Part shown: one piece after another, positions 7,649 through 16,263 of the stretch
How the letters are laid out: each line of letters begins with the position of its first letter
How positions within the stretch are numbered: the stretch's first letter is position 1
Source: Saccoglossus kowalevskii
Lineage: Eukaryota > Hemichordata > Enteropneusta > Harrimaniidae
NCBI RefSeq assembly: GCF_000003605.2
Contig: NW_003152254.1
Coordinates: 519,949-540,101 of the forward strand
DNA: 20,153 nt
Direction of reading: 5' to 3'
Position numbers and translations under genes: made by a program
The notes under the pieces: generated by a model
Told to the model about the DNA's origin: nothing
Database searches by the model: none
Seen by the model: only the letters and a program-made list of their open reading frames with translations

Positions 7649-7846
7649 TCACTCATTGCATACCTCGAATATGTCTTCACATAGAGGATCACATTGTACA
7701 TTAAGCCCGCTAAAATTTCCTACGGTGGCTGATCCTACCAATGCTATACAAGACATGAATACTTGTTTTCGAGTACAAGTAAACCTTTCCAGTAATTTAA
7801 TAACGTTTTTAACAGTATTACGGTGTATGCGGTGAACATCAATCAT
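7649..7846 (-). CDS. small cysteine-containing secreted-protein candidate, terminal exon
   Basis: This is an ATG-started frame of 65 codons. It has a basic N-terminal half (HRIHRNTVKNVIKLLERF), a short hydrophobic segment (VFMSCIALVGSATVG) and a tail with CDPLCEDIFEVCNE. An internal methionine at MSCIALVG would give a 36-residue product beginning with a signal-like stretch. AATAAA lies at 7601-7606, about 43 bases after the stop, supporting a real 3' end. It occupies the slot where other array units carry their short hydrophobic exon, directly upstream (minus) of unit 3. The signal is weak compared with 9497-9682 and no dibasic site is present. I do not recognise the protein; it may be a relic. 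Confidence 0.35.
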   Translation of the reverse strand: MIDVHRIHRNTVKNVIKLLERFTCTRKQVFMSCIALVGSATVGNFSGLNVQCDPLCEDIFEVCNE

Positions 7847-9478
7847 GGTTATAATTTTTCCTTTCTAGCAGTTTACAACGAATTGTCTTCAGATTTCATC
7901 AGTCTCCATGGAGAGTTGTCAAGGATCACGTTTATTTACCATGTTTATCAACCATGTCACATTGCATTTTGACTTAAAATATATCTCTTTAAGCTAACGA
8001 TTCGATAGTGTTAAACAACATTTCAATGACTATTCTCATTTGCGAACATCCGAATATGTTCACATCCTGGCAACCATTACGTGAAAACAACAGCCGAAAA
8101 CTACCGGGAAACTATTTTTTGATAGATGTTCAGGGTAACAAGATCGACAATTTAGAACATCAATGTGTTTACCGCTGTAGTTGGTAGCTTTATGTGTACA
8201 ATACTTACACAATCTATACGACTATTGATTGGAGATTATTGAATGGTTGTTTCGGTGTATTTTAATTCAATATGTGGTGATGAATTTATTTTGAATGAAA
8301 ATGCCTACCATGCTTCGTAGATCGTTCGGAATATCATTACATACGGCTCTATTTGTGTGTTTAATTTAAATATACAAATTTTCGGGTTCCGAGTTGTCCT
8401 AGACATGTGAAAGGGCATTCAATAAAAAAGCTATATCAAGTTGTTTTTGTTTGGGGCAGTGTGATATGGCTTAACTTAGGCATGTCCTACTACAATGGCG
8501 AGATGCATTTGCCAGTTTGAGAGCTCAAATCTCGTCTTACATGCTGATATGGTTGTATATGTACCAGTATTTACGATTTTTTGCGTTTTTAGGTTATTCA
8601 GGTGAGACAGCCTACACATTTACGTTGTTAATAAATTTGTATAGTTACTAACACAGAACGTGTCCAGTCGACGTGCTGAATATCAAAACAAGCAGTTCCT
8701 TGAATGATCAGCAAGGAGATAGTGTGGCCATTCATTTTAACAAACTCAGCTTCTGTTATATGAATACAGCCTACATTGCAGCTTGACACCAAGCGATGTT
8801 GCTGGATGCTGTGGCCTCCTCGCACTCCGTGATATTCTAGTGATGATACTTATAAATTGGATCCCTCTTTCATAGAATTATTTGTTCATGAATCTCACTC
8901 AATGCAAAATCTCTAATCAATTTGGTTTACAGTTGGTTGACAAAACCTTATGACAGAACTTGTGGCTGAATGATTATACCTGTTGACTTCAATGGTGCAG
9001 CAAATCAAAAGTCTCTTTGAAAGTGTTTTTTGCACTAATCTAATATGTGAAAAAGTCTATGCATATTTTACCAGCTACCATACGATGCATAACATAATGC
9101 TGCCTCTAAATATCAACAATAACATATTAATCAGCTAAGACGGTTTCACAGGCAGAATGTAGGGTCAGACTTGAGCTGGATAAGTTTAGACACACTAGAC
9201 AAAACAGGTAATCCTATCAAAGCTTTCAAAGTTCAAACTTTCGGGGTGACATTTTAATTTTTATTTATATTTGACAGTATTCAAACACTGTCTATGTAAA
9301 AACAGCTTTTGACCCAGTTACCTGACTGGCTTATAAACAACGCAGAATGTCAATTTCTGTATCTTCAGTCTGACTAGAGTTTTTCGATCCATTCTTGATA
9401 ATGTATAGATGGTATTTGTAAAATGAGTAAGTCATATAAACACAAACAAAACAACAAAAATGTTAAATTATTTACATA
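7847..9478. other. long stretch with no recognised gene
   Basis: The only frames are short and unconvincing (for example 8628-8825 minus). No array landmarks, repeats or splice-bounded frames were found. The 3' flank of the peptide gene ends in this interval. Confidence 0.4.
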
Positions 9479-9484
9479 TTTATT
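9479..9484 (-). terminator. poly(A) signal AATAAA of the peptide gene
   Basis: AATAAA on the minus strand begins 13 bases after the stop codon of the 61-residue precursor, giving a very short 3' untranslated region. The broken paralogue keeps the same signal at 6878-6887. Confidence 0.6.
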
Positions 9485-9496
9485 TATATCATCTTC

Positions 9497-9682
9497 TCAT
9501 CGCTTTTTTCCAGGACAGTGGGGCGGACACTGTCTTTTACTGTTCCGGTTATACGCCTTTGCTTTTTGTTCATTATCAAGTTGAATGCTATTAGGCAACA
9601 TATGTGAGGGCGTGGTCCATACTTCACCTAAACTAACCATGACAACCAGACAAAGCAACAACAACATTAGAGTTTCGGCCAT
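9497..9682 (-). CDS. neuropeptide/peptide-hormone-like precursor, 61 residues
   Basis: The ATG at 9682-9680 opens a frame with a typical signal peptide (MAETLMLLLLCLVVMVSLG, residues 1-19), a spacer (about 20-48), the dibasic site KR (49-50), QCPPHCP (51-57), glycine 58 as amide donor, and KKR (59-61) before the stop. By known precursor-processing rules, cleavage after KR, removal of KKR, amidation from glycine and cyclisation of the N-terminal glutamine would give pGlu-CPPHCP-amide, with the two cysteines probably forming a five-residue ring. The start is preferred over the upstream in-frame codons to 9859, because CTTTCCACTCTAG just before it is a good acceptor and the upstream residues look like intron. 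AATAAA follows 13 bases after the stop. Two broken paralogues exist (6888-7086, 743-803). It acts outside the cell if secreted. A neural, hormonal or venom-type role cannot be told apart here. Confidence 0.72.
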   Translation of the reverse strand: MAETLMLLLLCLVVMVSLGEVWTTPSHMLPNSIQLDNEQKAKAYNRNSKRQCPPHCPGKKR

Positions 9683-9700
9683 ATCTAGAGTGGAAAGATC
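9683..9700 (-). other. splice acceptor before the peptide start codon
   Basis: Read on the minus strand, ATCTTTCCACTCTAG ends at 9685, two bases before the ATG. It is a short pyrimidine tract plus AG, which decides the start at 9682. The upstream exon, presumably untranslated, was not identified. Confidence 0.5.
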
Positions 9701-9887
9701 ATACACAGGATGTGTTAAAATATAAAACGAATGATTTACATATTGTGTCGCATTTCTAATAATACTGTAAAAAATATAACACGCCCTTCTGAAATTGTGT
9801 TCACTATGAAAAATTGTGATGACCTTACAAGTAGCAATCCAACAAAACCATTTCGTCATTTTTGGAAGTAAACAAACAACAACATGT

Positions 9888-10020
9888 ACGATTTACGTGT
9901 CACAGAGTGTATGGTCACGACATAGTTAGACACATGAGTCACCGATATATTACCAGGCACGATGTACGTGTCAGTGAATGGTGGGCCACGATCTTGTTTG
10001 ACCCATGAGTAACCAGTATA
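9888..10020. repeat. two tandem ~71-bp units
   Basis: ACGATTTACGTGTCA with the following GTGGTCACGA, GACACATGAGTCACC and TATA-type text at 9888-9955 recurs, diverged, at 9959-10020 (ACGATGTACGTGTCAGTGAATG, CCATGAGTAACCAGTATAG). Each unit holds ACATGAGT or CCATGAGT. It lies 200-330 bases upstream of the peptide start, so a regulatory role is possible but unproven. Confidence 0.6.
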
Positions 10021-10186
10021 GTGTTTCTATCGTCAAACTTGTCAACAGTTGTTTACTTCCAGTGAGTAGCACTTTGAATAAATGACAACAACATGAAGTA
10101 ATATAAATGACAACAAAGAAAATAACTATCTATTTTTGGCAGTTCCATCCAAATAATTTATTGTTAAAGTTATTGTAGGCAACTGA

Positions 10187-10207
10187 GCTTGTTTAGCGAT
10201 AACAAGC
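10187..10207. other. 7-bp perfect hairpin GCTTGTT/AACAAGC
   Basis: The arms 10187-10193 and 10201-10207 enclose TAGCGAT. The CpG-rich CACGCGACGCCGCGC follows, just before the second LINE tail. No function is evident. Confidence 0.5.
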
Positions 10208-10239
10208 CACGCGACGCCGCGCATACCTGACAATAGTTA

Positions 10240-10556
10240 TTTATTTATTATTACTTGGTTAGCAATCTGCAAGTTGCCTTTTATTACATACCACTTACTG
10301 CTATTTTGTTTTGATATTTAATTACTCCTGTAGTTTTCTGATTAAGTACTTACTCATTTATGTTACCATACCACTTTCTTTTAATTCTAGTTATTTATTT
10401 TAAGCCATATGGCCATGAACTAGACTAGTTTTGCTGAACTATGTTCATGGTCCACAACAGAATTAGTCAATTTGTGTACATATTACCTTGTATATTAATT
10501 TCACCTTTATATTTATATAATTTTCTGGTGAAATAAATAAATCAATCAATCAATCA
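10240..10556 (+). mobile_element. second LINE 3' end
   Basis: Plus-oriented tail related in plan to 1-742. Stem GGCCATGAAC/GTTCATGG-T-CC (10411-10453, with the same bulged T) encloses a loop with CTAGACTAG. TTTTCTGGTGAAATAAATAA (10521-10540) is nearly identical to 698-716. The tail is about four AATC units, ending near 10556. No coding sequence remains. The left boundary is uncertain. Confidence 0.65.
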
Positions 10557-12119
10557 AAGAGCAGCATTGCACATTCTTGTAAACAAACAAAATCATTGTA
10601 ATTAAGTAAGATTCAGAAAATGTTGGCTTTGTAAGAGAAAAGAAATCTATAAAGTGGTATTTGACATCTCGAAAATATGTTTCTGAACCGCTGAGTTCTT
10701 TTTAGATTGGAACCCGAATTCATAAAATCTAGTCAGAGCTTTTTTCAGAGTAGTTTGACTGTGTTTGTAAGTGTAAGAGACGTACAATATTGCGAGCTTA
10801 TCTACACAGACTGTTATGGACATTTTGTTTAATAATTCACAATGGCGTTAGGCAAAAGTCTTGGATCAGTGATTCATTCTGTTTCGGGAGTTTAGTGGAA
10901 AAATATAAATGGAACGTGAGTGTACTAGTCACACGCCCTTCGTTCTATGGGTAACTAGATATTAATAAAATAATAATAATATACCTCATAAATGTACACA
11001 CAAACTGAATACTGCAACATTCTATCTTTATTTAATTTCTTTCCCGATTCGGCACGTATGGGAAAAAGCCCGACGAAAAAAACTATTGCGCCTGTTTCCA
11101 CTGCACGATTGTGCAGATATTCAAAATATCACACTTTGACGTCGGCGGTACAAATATTGTTCAAAAGAAGAGTCACTCGGGGAGTTGGTTAAAAGGTATT
11201 TTTAGCAGCAGTATATCGTCGGTAAGATTATTTCGCCTGTCATCGAGCAAAATTTAAATATGCACAAAATGGCAGCTACGCATTTGATTTTGAACCCGGA
11301 TTATGCAGAATTATGTTGTTCTATAAAGTACACTATAGTGAGAAGAAGTGCATGGTACACGTAAACAATGGTACTAGCATTGGATGGTCATATGTTTTGT
11401 ATAGCGAATATATATTGGTCAGCTTGAGACATGTAATAGCCAGTCAATTTATTATGAAAGAGTCCCACATTCGAATAATTTCAAAAAACGCGCAGCTATG
11501 TCTTGCACAAGCTAGATATAAGTATTCTGAAACTCGAAGCCTGAGCAGGGCGCAAAACCGATACGAGTGAAAAGAACTTAGAATTGCAATGGTGTAGTAC
11601 TGCTTTTTTATTTCTGACTGCAATTTTACTAATAACATAATTTAGCCAAAAAGGAAACTATTCATGTATCATTTCTAGTATTGTTTTAACCCAAGAGCTC
11701 TTTTGGTCAAATGTCGTCATCATAAAGATTATAGCAAATTGATTCATTTTCTTTCTCTTGCTTTACTAAACTCTGTAATTAGACAATACATCAGGATGTG
11801 CATGCCAATTTGCAGCAATAATTATATCGTAGGTTATTATAACTCTGATAGTGGTTTCTGTCATTACCCTTCACACAGTGAAAGTGACTTTGGAAGAGTG
11901 GTGTTATTTTTAATTAAAAATCACTTGTTTCTCCTTCCAGGATGACTAAAACCAACTAACTTTGAAGCCATGTTCGTTTTCGCACTCCGCCTCTAAGTTT
12001 CGTTTGTATTCGTCGTCAAATCACCAGCCACCGTAGAATATGAAAATAACTATTACACAGACAGGACAGTTGTCAATAATATATACCTTGATGCTTTAAA
12101 AACAGTTGTGGAATGTGGT
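10557..12119. other. unassigned region with only short unrecognised frames
   Basis: Plus-strand frames of 66-85 codons occur at 10992-11192 and 11313-11570 without a recognised domain, signal peptide or clear splice context. The 10992-11192 frame is rich in basic residues at its C-terminal half. AT bias makes frames of this length unremarkable. I cannot support a gene. Confidence 0.35.
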
Positions 12120-12305
12120 AACTATATATAAACTACGTACATGTACCCCGGGTACGGACCACCGACGCACAGTCGATCCGCAGCGGCGATCTAGCATAGC
12201 GTTCTGCAAAGCCGCTCGGGCGATCACTATAATACTACTCCACATCACACGTCAGTCACTCGTCCACTCGCAATGTAAATGATTAAAATACATGTACAAT
12301 AAAAT
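12120..12305 (+). promoter_or_regulatory. TATA box plus CpG-rich patch
   Basis: CTATATATAAACTACG (about 12121-12136) is a strong TATA-like match. It is followed within 30 bases by a patch (about 12140-12265) that is markedly richer in G+C and CpG than anything nearby (CCCCGGGTACGG, CCGCAGCGGCG, GCCGCTCGGGCG). AATAAA occurs about 12299. The patch could be a short CpG-island promoter, or the end of a processed or foreign transcript. No open frame over 30 codons is convincing. Confidence 0.35.
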
Positions 12306-13169
12306 TTGATCGATTAAAACTAGTTTCTTTATTAGTTTGTCATATGTGATGGTGGAAACAATTTCCAGAAAAACATTTTAAAATATGCAGATTCACGGGC
12401 AAATGGCTGTGAAACAGTTCCGTTAACTGTATTTTTCCCCAAGGTATCCGCTTTTAGTGGTACAAAATCCACTAGTATTGACAACGCACACTTTGTACTC
12501 AAGCTCAAGCACACTTTGTGCGACATGTATGTGCGAGGCGTGAGCACAAAGTGAGTTTTCGCCCATTATGGGTTTGCGGATCGTTCATTATTATTTATAT
12601 ATGTATGTGAATGTTGAACTGTGTTGAATTTGGCGATGTATTTTGGCTTTCAACCACATCCAATGCCCAGAGAACCATCCACATTCTAATAAGTGACCGT
12701 TCTGGTAAACTTAAAAATAAAAAAAAACAACCATGTGACCATGTCAGAATAAGTGATCTTATTATATTCATCCTTGACCTTGGTGAATAATATAAACCAG
12801 TTTTCTGTCTGATGGAATATAGAATTCAAAACAACAGTACTAAACCTGATTATTCTGAAAATACCGTAAACAGCTCGCAGGCCATACAGGAGTAATAAAA
12901 CAATTAAGGCCACGAGCGGTGTCAGACAAAATCCATAATTAAAGTGGTCACTGGATTGCCATTAAGGTACTTTAAATGATTCGTACAATGAGATTGAGGT
13001 GCCGCTGGTTCCTTCTATTTACCTGGTTTGGTTATCGAGATATGGTTTTTAAAATATATAATGAGCCATGTGCTTATGCATTTTAATGAGTTCACATGAC
13101 TATATATATGGTCATCTGTTATTTTAGTGAGAGCTCTTGTGTAACATTAACTTAATAATGTAGGTTTCA
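12306..13169. other. no recognised gene; contains a 10-bp inverted repeat
   Basis: CACTTTGTGC (12512-12521) and GCACAAAGTG (12544-12553) form a perfect inverted repeat with a 22-base loop, and ACACTTTGT motifs cluster nearby. Minus-strand frames at 12332-12547 and 12686-12913 show no domain I recognise. Confidence 0.4.
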
Positions 13170-13980
13170 TCTCCCTAATTGCAACAGTGTTTGAGATATA
13201 AAGGTTATGCATATTAATGTGGTGGAAAACCCCCATCCCATGGAAGCCCAGTCACATGACTTAGCCATGTGCCGTTCATGTGAAATAATATGTATCTCAG
13301 GAGTAGCTAGCACACACAAATTTTCACCCCAATCGGTCCAATACAACACATGAAATTGCTCATTTCCTGTTTTCACAAAATCCAAGATGGCGGCCAAACC
13401 ACGTGAACGATCGAAATTTTATTATTATTTTTATATGAAACTATAACCAGCCATGTCATATACATATTTTTAGTTGATTGGCGGATGCACCTTTGAAAAA
13501 CAAATGCTTAAACTTTTGGCCAATTTTGCCTAAATTAAAAAATGTCGACCAAACCACGTGAAGGATCGAAATTTTATTATTTTTTTTATATAAAGCTATG
13601 ACCAGACATGTCACATACATATGTTTAGTTGATTGGCGAATGCACCTTTGAGAAACAAATGCCTAAGCTTTTGGTCAGTTTTTCCTAAAATCCAAGATGG
13701 CGGCCAAACCACACGACTTATCTAAAATATATTATTTTTCTCATATGCAGCAATGACCAGACATGTTATATACAAAATCGGCATTCAATTGGTTGAAACA
13801 CCAATGAGAAAAAAATGCGCAAACTTTTGGTCGTTTTTGTTAATAATACAAAATGGCGGCCAAACCAGGTGACCAATCAACTTTTTGGGCTCAAACTTCA
13901 TGTCAATCGGTCTGAAACCTTATGAGAAGGATTTAGCCTCGTTTTCGAAAAAAACAAATTAGTAAAAGTCACATGACCTC
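13170..13980. repeat. degenerate ~155-bp tandem repeat carrying AAGATGGCGGCC
   Basis: The motif AAGATGGCGGCCAAACCA occurs at 13384 and 13693, AAAATGTCGACCAAACCA about 13540 and AAAATGGCGGCCAAACCA about 13850, giving spacings of ~152-157 bp. Between them each unit repeats TATGACCAGACATGTCA, TTTAGTTGATTGGCG, TGCACCTTTGA and AAACTTTTGGTC. A fifth, more diverged unit precedes (about 13225-13383, with CACATGACTTAG and CCCAATCGGTCC). The core AAGATGGCGGC matches the YY1 consensus and recurs in every unit, so the array could act as a clustered binding site. It may equally be a non-coding satellite-like repeat. Confidence 0.7.
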
Positions 13981-14059
13981 TAATGTTCTTTTACCTCATT
14001 AAGGATAGGCATGGGCTGCAGGTGCAACAAAACAAAGATAAACAGTAAACAATTTGAAA

Positions 14060-14360
14060 ACCCTAGACCCTCAGAAAGGGGTGATTACACCCTCCCATCT
14101 GGTCGAATTTTGAGCCTCGATAGCGGCCATGACAGATGACCAATACAAATTTAGAAAGTTCAGTGCACAAGTTCACATCACCACCAACCAGCACAGCAAG
14201 TTTGAAAACATTCTGTTCAGCCATTTTCTCAAACGAGCTGGCGAAAAAAAAAACGACGGAAAGAAAAAAAAATCCCAGCCATAACAAAAGGGCTCCAGCC
14301 TTGAAAGGGCTTGGACCCCTAAAAACCGGACGATAAGAATAGGGGTCTAGCCCTTTGTTT
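14060..14360. repeat. repeat-like segment ending in a long hairpin
   Basis: AAGGGCTTGGACCCCT (14305-14320) pairs with AGGGGTCTAGCCCTT (14341-14355) apart from one mismatch and bulge, around a 20-base loop. Upstream are purine runs (AAAAAAAAAA and GAAAAAAAAA) and CCCTAGACCCTCAGAAAGGGG. Frames on both strands are open by chance over 66-100 codons and contradict each other. It resembles the terminus of an interspersed repeat. Confidence 0.45.
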
Positions 14361-14389
14361 GCCAAGTTGTTTATTTATTTATTTTTTTT

Positions 14390-14452
14390 AACCTGATTTA
14401 TTTTTCCAAAACTTATTTTCTTAGACTTAGAAGTTCTGTAAGGCATCAGGTT
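14390..14452. other. 8-bp hairpin AACCTGAT/ATCAGGTT
   Basis: The arms 14390-14397 and 14445-14452 are perfect. The loop holds CTTAGACTTAG, loosely like the CTAGACTAG loops of the LINE tails, so it may be another degraded LINE 3' hairpin. Confidence 0.35.
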
Positions 14453-14799
14453 GGTTTTGGCGGTACCACTTTCGCGGATGCTCTGCGGTGTTTGGTGCTG
14501 GTGGTGGTGTCGGCAAAGCGTGATGACATACATACATATTGTTCATTTATTGATTAATAAGCTATATGTTTATTCATCACCGATTTGTATTAACTTTCAT
14601 ATTCATTTGTTTAGTTATTTATTTAATTTGGTTAGTTAATCTTCATATTAATATACTTATTTTTGGCCCTCTACTATATACATTATAATTTATTTCCAAT
14701 GTATATTATTATAATTTCTGTTACATTTCAAAACTTAAATTACACACGGTCGCTTTAAAATTACAAGATACATATACTTCAAATCATACTTCCATTTCA

Positions 14800-15026
14800 G
14801 TTTCTCTGTATGTATATAGGAAATCAGACTAGACTAGCAGTAAGCTATTTTCTGATTTCCTTTTTACCCAATATATATATATATGTATTTTTCTTACCAT
14901 TTGTTTAATCTTCGTATTTGTTTTTCTGTATGGCTTACTTTTTTTATTTTTTTATCAGTGTTTCTTATTGTTATTATTATTATTATTGGGTAAATAAATA
15001 AATATTATTATTATTATTATTATTAA
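14800..15026 (+). mobile_element. third LINE 3' end
   Basis: Stem 1 pairs GGAAATCAGA (14819-14828) with TCTGATTTCC (14851-14860) exactly, around a loop with CTAGACTAG. Stem 2 pairs TTTACCCAATA (14863-14873) with TATTGGGTAAA (14984-14994) exactly. The tail is AAATAAATAAAT followed by ATT units to about 15025. The plan equals 588-742 and 10411-10556 but with different stem bases, which is compensatory change. The 5' extent (14460-14800, AT-rich) is uncertain and no coding part is recognised. Confidence 0.65.
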
Positions 15027-15245
15027 AATCCCTGAAAACCTACCCCCGCCACATGCTAGGAGACCACTCTACCAGCTGGAACACACACATATGTTTCAGG
15101 TTGGCATCCTCAACCGAACTGATCATCAGTCCATTGTTCATATGTGCAAAAGTTACATAACATATGTAATAAACAATCACACTGGGGTTTGTAGAATATT
15201 CACAAAAAAAGTTGAACTTCCAAACTCGTGGCGTATTTTACCAAA
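15027..15245. repeat. interspersed repeat R, copy A (uninterrupted)
   Basis: It matches 16263-16305 plus 16662-16860. Shared features are AAATCCCT.AAAACC, CCGCCACATGCTA, ACTCTACCAGC, TTTCAGGT, GTCCATTGTTCAT, TGTGCAAAAGTTACATAACA, GGGGTTTGTAGAATATTCAC and CGTGGCGTATT. On the minus strand CTGGTAGAGTGGTCTCCTAG followed by GCATGTGGCGGGGG resembles the D- and anticodon-arm part of a tRNA, as in tRNA-derived SINEs. The T-arm part is poor, so this is only suggestive. The third LINE tail ends exactly at its left border. Confidence 0.6.
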
Positions 15246-15374
15246 AACAATCTCCACATACTGTGTGTAATCTCTAGGTCATCCGTTTTTTTATGTAGAC
15301 GGTATATTGATATAATTTTAGTTATAAACAGATGTAAAGGTCACATAATTTATTAACTTACATTGTGAGGAAAA

Positions 15375-15900
15375 GGTTTTACTAGTCACTCTGCTCATGC
15401 GAAAACAATATCGCACGCTTACTAATAATTCTTACAGTTTTAAAAAGTAAACGCGTATTCTTAGAACTAGAAAACGGAGAATAATGAAAAAGCTTTCGTA
15501 ATAAACAACAAGAAATTTCCTAAACTGGTACTGTTTGGAACAAAGAGTTTTTTCTAGTATATTCAGTGAGGAAACCGTTCGATATTGAACGTTTAGCAAA
15601 CTGTTTCTACCATTGAAACTAGCAAAAAAATAGTATCGCAATTAGAAAGGAAACTGTGTAATGTACGTTTAACAGTTTGTTCACCCGTGCTGAGTCTAAT
15701 GGAACACACTTCACTATCTGTCGTCCAGCGGCGTGTAATTCTAAATCCACTTTAAAGCGCATATTGTGTTGGTAGCGTTCATTCTCTTTCTTATTCTATA
15801 AGCACAACATAATAACAAAATATAACTGAAACAGGTGTCTACTTACTTCACTATAGCTTGACAAATTCAATTGTGTTTTCTGTAGTAGGATAACCACACT
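15375..15900. repeat. segmental duplicate, copy B (partner 4997-5560)
   Basis: Collinear with 4997-5560, sharing CTTACTAATAATTCTTA, GTATTCTTAGAACTAGAAAA, CTAAACTGGTACTGTTTGGA and AACTAGCAAAAAAA. It includes the exon relic and the start of array unit 4. There is no minisatellite on its left; instead 15246-15374 is unrelated. Confidence 0.75.
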
Positions 15901-16263
15901 GGGTGTACTGACTTAAGTGTAATAATATAGCCTGTTTATATTTACATATTCATGAGATATGTTAATTTTCGTAACTATTTATAATAACGTGATATCAATC
16001 ATATTTAGTAAAATATGAACATACACTTTTTTACATTTTTTGTAATTGTAATTTTTTATTCAACAATGTTTGCCAATTTGATATTGCGTTTTGGTTACTA
16101 ATTGCTGAACAAAATAACATTGTGAATTTTCCATTTCAATACTGCATTGAATTGTGCATGATATTTTTTCCTAGCCCCCAGTGCTTATATACCAGCATTA
16201 TTAAAGTGGGGCCAAATTTAAATCAGTGTCTAAAATTACTAGCTTGTGATCAACATATTTGCA
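15790..16263 (-). repeat. array unit 4
   Basis: Landmarks are ACTGAAACAGGTGTCTACTTACTTCAC (minus donor GTAAGTAG, about 15837-15844), GATAACCACACTGGGTGTACTG, acatattcatgagatatgt (15944-15962), ATTTATAA (15977-15984), TGCATTGAATTGTG, CCCAGTGCTTATATACCAGC (16177) and ATTAAAGTGG. TATATAAG on the minus strand at about 16185-16193 is a second TATA candidate further upstream. Its right end is joined directly to interspersed repeat R copy B. Confidence 0.65.

Noticed and set aside
9683..9859. N-terminal extension making a 120-residue frame with the peptide precursor
   Set aside because: A good splice acceptor lies two bases before the ATG at 9682, the extension has no signal peptide, and the paralogue relics do not conserve it.
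10992..11192. Basic plus-strand frame faintly reminiscent of a histone H2A N-terminus
   Set aside because: A by-eye alignment gives almost no consecutive identities, and the frame ends before the conserved histone-fold core.
11313..11638. Overlapping frames on both strands (85 and 64 codons)
   Set aside because: No signal peptide, domain, repeat or splice context; the length is expected by chance in this composition.
12332..13397. Minus frames at 12332-12547, 12686-12913 and 13167-13397
   Set aside because: No recognisable domain, and the last one lies in the AAGATGGCGGCC repeat; they are likely chance frames.
14063..14365. 100-codon minus frame and 66-codon plus frame over the same bases
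   Set aside because: They overlap in opposite directions, lie in a repeat with purine runs and a hairpin, and show no domain.
15070..15130. CTGATGA ... GAAAC on the minus strand, like a hammerhead ribozyme core
   Set aside because: Stem II does not start next to CTGATGA, the cleavage triplet and stem I do not fit, and the second copy of the repeat reads CCGATGA with a longer insert. The resemblance is probably chance.
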